Made by a program: the position numbers and the translations under genes | The notes under the pieces: model-generated | The model's input: only the letters and a program-made list of their open reading frames with translations | Database searches by the model: none | What the model was told of the DNA's origin: nothing | Part shown: piece after piece, positions 61,107 through 64,000 of the stretch | Position numbering within the stretch: position 1 is the first letter of the stretch | How the letters are laid out: each line of letters starts with the position of its first letter | Assembly: GCF_000631985.1 (NCBI RefSeq) | Contig: NZ_JFYN01000017.1 | Span: forward strand, 29,835-93,834 | Reading direction: 5' to 3' | DNA length: 64,000 bases | Source: Pseudomonas sp. RIT288 | GTDB lineage: Bacteria > Pseudomonadota > Gammaproteobacteria > Pseudomonadales > Pseudomonadaceae

Positions 61107-62605
61107 CAGAAACGCTCCAGTTCAGGGAAGGGCATTTGACCCATGTGAACGTGCATGGCGCCAAACTCGGCGCAGCGGTGCAGCGTCGGAATGTTCTTGC
61201 CGGGGTTGAGCAAACCACTCGGATCGAAGGCCGCTTTGACGGCATGGAACACGGTCAACTCATCGCTGTTGAACTGCGCGCACATTTGATTGATTTTCTC
61301 CCGGCCCACGCCGTGTTCACCGGTAATGCTGCCGCCGACCTTCACGCACAATTCGAGGATCTTGCCGCCCAGGGCTTCGGCGCGATCCAGCTCTCCGGGT
61401 TGGTTGGCATCGAACAGGATCAGCGGGTGCATGTTGCCGTCACCGGCGTGGAAAACGTTGGCCACCCGCAGGTCGTACTCGGCCGACAACGCGGCGATTG
61501 CGTGCAGTACGCCGGGCAGTTCGCGGCGCGGGATCGTCCCGTCCATGCAGTAATAATCCGGTGAGAGACGGCCCACCGCCGGAAAGGCATTCTTGCGCCC
61601 GGCCCAGAAGCGCACGCGCTCGGCCTCATCACGGGCCTGACGGACTTCGGTGGCGCCGGCCTGTTCGAGCACCTGGCGCACGCGGTTGGAGTCATCGTGA
61701 ACGTCGGCTTCAACACCATCGAGCTCGCACAGCAGAATGGCTTCGGCGTCGACCGGGTAGCCGGCATGGATGAAATCTTCGGCGGCACGAATGGCCAGGT
61801 TGTCCATCATTTCCAGGCCACCGGGAATGATGCCCGCGGCGATGATGTCACCGACTGCACGACCGGCCTTTTCAACGGAATCGAACGCCGCCAGCAGCAC
61901 TTTCGCGGTTTGCGGTTTGGGCAGCAGTTTGACCGTGACCTCGGTGATGACACCGAGCATGCCTTCGGAACCGGTGAACAGTGCCAGCAGGTCAAAGCCC
62001 GGTGAATCGAGCGCATCGGATCCCAGGCTCAGGTGTTCGCCGTCGACGGTGAGGATGTCGACCTTGAGCAGATTGTGCACGGTCAGCCCATACTTCAAGC
62101 AATGCACGCCGCCGGCGTTTTCAGCGACATTGCCGCCAATGGAACAGGCAATTTGCGAAGACGGGTCCGGCGCGTAGTACAAGCCGAACGGCACCGCTGC
62201 CTGGGAAATCGCCAGGTTGCGCACCCCCGGCTGGACCCGTGCCGTGCGGGCGGCAGGGTCGATGTGCAAAATGTTGTTGAAGCGCGCCATCACCAGCAGC
62301 ACGCCTTTTTCCAGCGGCAATGCGCCGCCGGACAAACCCGTGCCGGCACCGCGAGCGACTACCGGCACATGCATCTCATGGCAAAGGCGAAGCACGCCTT
62401 GCACCTCGTCGAGATGGCGTGGCAGCACCACCAGCAACGGCATCACACGGTAGGCGCTGAGACCGTCGCACTCATACGGCCGCAGGTCCTCCTGGCTGTG
62501 CAGGATTTCCAGGTCGGGGAGTGCGTCACGCAGCTGCGAAATCAGCGCCGACTTGTCTACCCGGGGTAATACGCCATCGACGCGCTCATCGTAGAGAATG
62601 TTCAT
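61106..62605 (-). CDS. glcD: Glycolate oxidase catalytic subunit GlcD
   Basis: 499 aa, the same length as E. coli GlcD. FAD-binding domain with V-A-R-G-A-G-T-G-L-S-G-G-A and D-P-S-S-Q-I-A-C-S-I-G-G-N-V-A-E-N-A-G-G; C-terminal FAD-linked oxidase domain with H-A-G-D-G-N-M-H-P and G-S-I-T-G-E-H-G-V-G. It oxidises glycolate (and D-lactate) to glyoxylate. I start at ATG 62605 (MNILYDERVDG); upstream in-frame codons are not conserved-looking. First gene of glcDEFG, divergent from the regulator gene. Confidence 0.95.
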   Translation of the reverse strand: MNILYDERVDGVLPRVDKSALISQLRDALPDLEILHSQEDLRPYECDGLSAYRVMPLLVVLPRHLDEVQGVLRLCHEMHVPVVARGAGTGLSGGALPLEKGVLLVMARFNNILHIDPAARTARVQPGVRNLAISQAAVPFGLYYAPDPSSQIACSIGGNVAENAGGVHCLKYGLTVHNLLKVDILTVDGEHLSLGSDALDSPGFDLLALFTGSEGMLGVITEVTVKLLPKPQTAKVLLAAFDSVEKAGRAVGDIIAAGIIPGGLEMMDNLAIRAAEDFIHAGYPVDAEAILLCELDGVEADVHDDSNRVRQVLEQAGATEVRQARDEAERVRFWAGRKNAFPAVGRLSPDYYCMDGTIPRRELPGVLHAIAALSAEYDLRVANVFHAGDGNMHPLILFDANQPGELDRAEALGGKILELCVKVGGSITGEHGVGREKINQMCAQFNSDELTVFHAVKAAFDPSGLLNPGKNIPTLHRCAEFGAMHVHMGQMPFPELERF

Positions 62606-62712
62606 AGGGCTTTTATTCTTGTAGTTATTGAACGGGTCGAGCGGGGTGCACCCCGGGCAGACCCAGTGAGACCACATTCATCTCTAAGGCTCCTGGAGTC
62701 CACAAGCAAACA

Positions 62713-62726
62713 AACTGGTAGGACCA
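62713..62726. promoter_or_regulatory. GlcC operator, copy 1
   Basis: AACTGGTAGGACCA, 108 bp upstream of glcD. Its core T-G-G-T-N-N-G-A-C-C-A fits the operator style of FadR-type GntR regulators. The second copy, 100 bp to the right, is its exact reverse complement. Confidence 0.75.
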
Positions 62727-62812
62727 CTTTTATTTAAAATAAAGAAGATAGAGCATTAAAAAATGCTAGTTTCGATGTAGCTTTGTATACCAGTGTTCGA
62801 AAATAATTTATC

Positions 62813-62826
62813 TGGTCCTACCAGTT
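62813..62826. promoter_or_regulatory. GlcC operator, copy 2
   Basis: TGGTCCTACCAGTT, the exact reverse complement of copy 1, ends 11 bp before the glcC start codon. A GlcC dimer here would overlap the glcC leader, which suggests auto-regulation while copy 1 serves glcDEFG. Confidence 0.75.
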
Positions 62827-62837
62827 GAGAGTGCGCT

Positions 62838-63617
62838 GTGGGTATCTTTGAAGCTAACAAGTCAGACAAGCTCCAGATCGCTGATCAGGTGGTCGAGCGT
62901 ATCGAGAAGCTGATATTGGACGGCGTCCTCAAGGTCGGCCAGCGGTTACCTTCCGAGCGTCGCCTGGTCGACAAGTTGAGTTGCTCACGATCAGCACTGC
63001 GTGAGGGGCTTCGAGTCTTGCGAGGTCGAGGCGTCATCGACACCGAACATGGTCGCGGCTCATTCGTTGCTCAACTGAGTGGTGCCGAGAGTCTGACGCC
63101 CTTGATGCACCTGTTCAGCTCGCAACCAAGGACCTTGTTTGACCTGCTGGAAGTGAGGGCGCTGCTGGAGGGGGAGTCCGCGCGTCTGGCGGCGCTACGT
63201 GCCACTGATGTCGATCGTCTCTTGATCAAACGATGCTATGAGGAGATGGTGGGTTCTCATGAAACTGCTCAGCCTCGCGATGCACGGGAGCATGCCAGGC
63301 TTGATCATTCATTTCATCGAGTGATCAGTGAGGCGTCCCACAATCCCGTGCTCGTGCATACATTGCAGTCACTCAGCGAATTAACATTGAGCACAGTCTT
63401 TGCTTCGGTGAACAACCTCTATTGCCGGCCCGTTCAGAAACGACAGATCGATCGCCAGCATACGCGGCTCTATCACGCAGTGATGGATCAGTTACCAGAA
63501 CAGGCACAGCGAGCCGCTAGAGATCACATCCGCAGTATTAGTGAAAGTTTTCGTGAGATTGAACAGGAGGAACAGCGCCTGATTCGCGCGACGATGAGAC
63601 TTGACGGCTGGAAGTGA
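62838..63617 (+). CDS. glcC: GntR/FadR-type regulator GlcC
   Basis: 259 aa. Winged helix (G-Q-R-L-P-S-E-R-R-L-V-D-K-L-S-C-S-R-S-A-L-R-E-G-L-R-V-L-R-G-R-G) and an FCD domain (L-L-E-V-R-A-L-L-E-G-E-S-A-R-L-A, L-D-H-S-F-H-R-V-I). It is divergent from glcD, as in E. coli, where GlcC activates the glc operon with glycolate as signal. The start is GTG 62838; no ATG fits as well. The gene is somewhat AT-richer than glcDEF. Confidence 0.9.
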   Translation: MGIFEANKSDKLQIADQVVERIEKLILDGVLKVGQRLPSERRLVDKLSCSRSALREGLRVLRGRGVIDTEHGRGSFVAQLSGAESLTPLMHLFSSQPRTLFDLLEVRALLEGESARLAALRATDVDRLLIKRCYEEMVGSHETAQPRDAREHARLDHSFHRVISEASHNPVLVHTLQSLSELTLSTVFASVNNLYCRPVQKRQIDRQHTRLYHAVMDQLPEQAQRAARDHIRSISESFREIEQEEQRLIRATMRLDGWK

Positions 63618-63720
63618 GGCTGGCGTTTCAATGCATTTGCGTCTTAGGGCTCTTATGACGAGTGTTCTCTGGGCCAGTATCCGTGACGGTTAGCCCAGAG
63701 ACGGGGTGCTTGCTCAGCTG

Positions 63721-64000
63721 TTACTTTTTGTCGCGAATCGAGAAGTTGGCCATGTGTTCCAGGCCCTTGATCAGCGCCGAGTGATCCCAGTTGCTGCCAC
63801 CGATCGCCGCGCAGGTGCTGAACACTTGCTGGGCGTTGGCGGTGTTCGGCAGGTTGATGTTCAGCTCCTTGGCACCTTGCAGGGCCAGGTTCAGGTCCTT
63901 CTGGTGCAGGCTGATGCGGAAGCCTGGATCGAAGGTGCCTTTGATCATGCGCTCGCCGTGCACTTCGAGGATCTTCGACGAAGCGAAACCGCCCATCAGC
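63721..64000 (-). CDS. glxR: 2-hydroxy-3-oxopropionate (tartronate semialdehyde) reductase, C-terminal part
   Basis: The last 92 or so codons of a gene that enters from the right edge. G-G-F-A-S-S-K-I-L-E-V-H-G-E-R-M and F-R-I-S-L-H-Q-K-D-L-N-L-A-L, with G-G-S-N-W-D-H-S-A-L-I-K-G, match GlxR/GarR of the beta-hydroxyacid dehydrogenase family, including the conserved K-D helix of the C-terminal domain. The enzyme reduces tartronate semialdehyde to D-glycerate. In Pseudomonas it usually follows gcl and hyi, expected just outside the window. The in-frame ATG at 63996 is internal, not the start. Confidence 0.9.
   Translation of the reverse strand, partial: LMGGFASSKILEVHGERMIKGTFDPGFRISLHQKDLNLALQGAKELNINLPNTANAQQVFSTCAAIGGSNWDHSALIKGLEHMANFSIRDKK

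Overview
The window reads as chromosomal DNA of a Pseudomonas, most likely of the P. fluorescens group. Support comes from the GC-rich core genes, the P. aeruginosa-like order of the chemoreceptor block, and the many REP-type intergenic hairpins of two families: one with arms starting TGTAGGAGCTGCCGCAGGCT, the other with arms starting TGTAGGAGTGAGCCTGCTCG. These are recognised by eye and from memory of the genus; no search was run.

Positions 1-38,500 look like core or flexible core genome. In order: the start of an aldo/keto reductase (dkgB), a pirin, an MscS-type channel with a cyclic-nucleotide-binding domain, an AhpD-like protein, an EmrAB-type efflux pair, a two-partner secretion pair (TpsB/TpsA), NhaA, a small cytochrome c, a FecI-FecR-FecA iron uptake system with a possible Fur box, an MFS transporter, a DapF-like protein whose two catalytic cysteines are both serine, cytosine deaminase and permease (codAB), an alpha/beta hydrolase, QueD, a patatin-like lipase, two PepSY proteins with a two-component system, two chemoreceptors around a transporter (gene order as I recall for P. 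aeruginosa PA2652-PA2659: bqsRS/carRS, tlpQ, PA2653, ctpM), and a LysR regulator divergent from a YdcZ pair. REP hairpins lie in about 13 gaps here. At three of them the REP and flanking DNA are tandemly duplicated (131 bp x3, 186 bp x2, 134 bp about x3.7), and in two cases the duplication carries the 3' end of a gene.

From about 38.9 kb to the end I see no REP hairpin. The DNA at 39.0-42.4 kb is visibly AT-richer. This part carries two Gfo/Idh/MocA dehydrogenases, then a catabolic block. One arm runs left: DUF1185 protein, zinc alcohol dehydrogenase, cupin, 3-hydroxyacyl-CoA dehydrogenase, TetR. The other runs right: FAH hydrolase, VOC enzyme, MhpA-like flavin hydroxylase. A GntR/FCD regulator is divergent from a six-gene operon: DUF1302 outer-membrane protein, DUF1329 protein, YCF48-like periplasmic protein, MMPL/RND transporter, FMN reductase, hydroxypyruvate isomerase-like protein. 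Copies of a TTGTGCACAA-like palindrome sit upstream of the GntR gene, the DUF1302 operon and the FAH operon, so the three units probably form one regulon. I read it as uptake plus ring hydroxylation and breakdown of an unknown, probably aromatic or hydrophobic, compound. It is the best candidate here for an undescribed system.

The right end holds glycolate oxidase (glcDEFG), its divergent regulator glcC with two exact inverted operator copies, and the 3' end of glxR (tartronate semialdehyde reductase). With the hydroxypyruvate isomerase-like gene next door, this end concerns glycolate and glyoxylate use.
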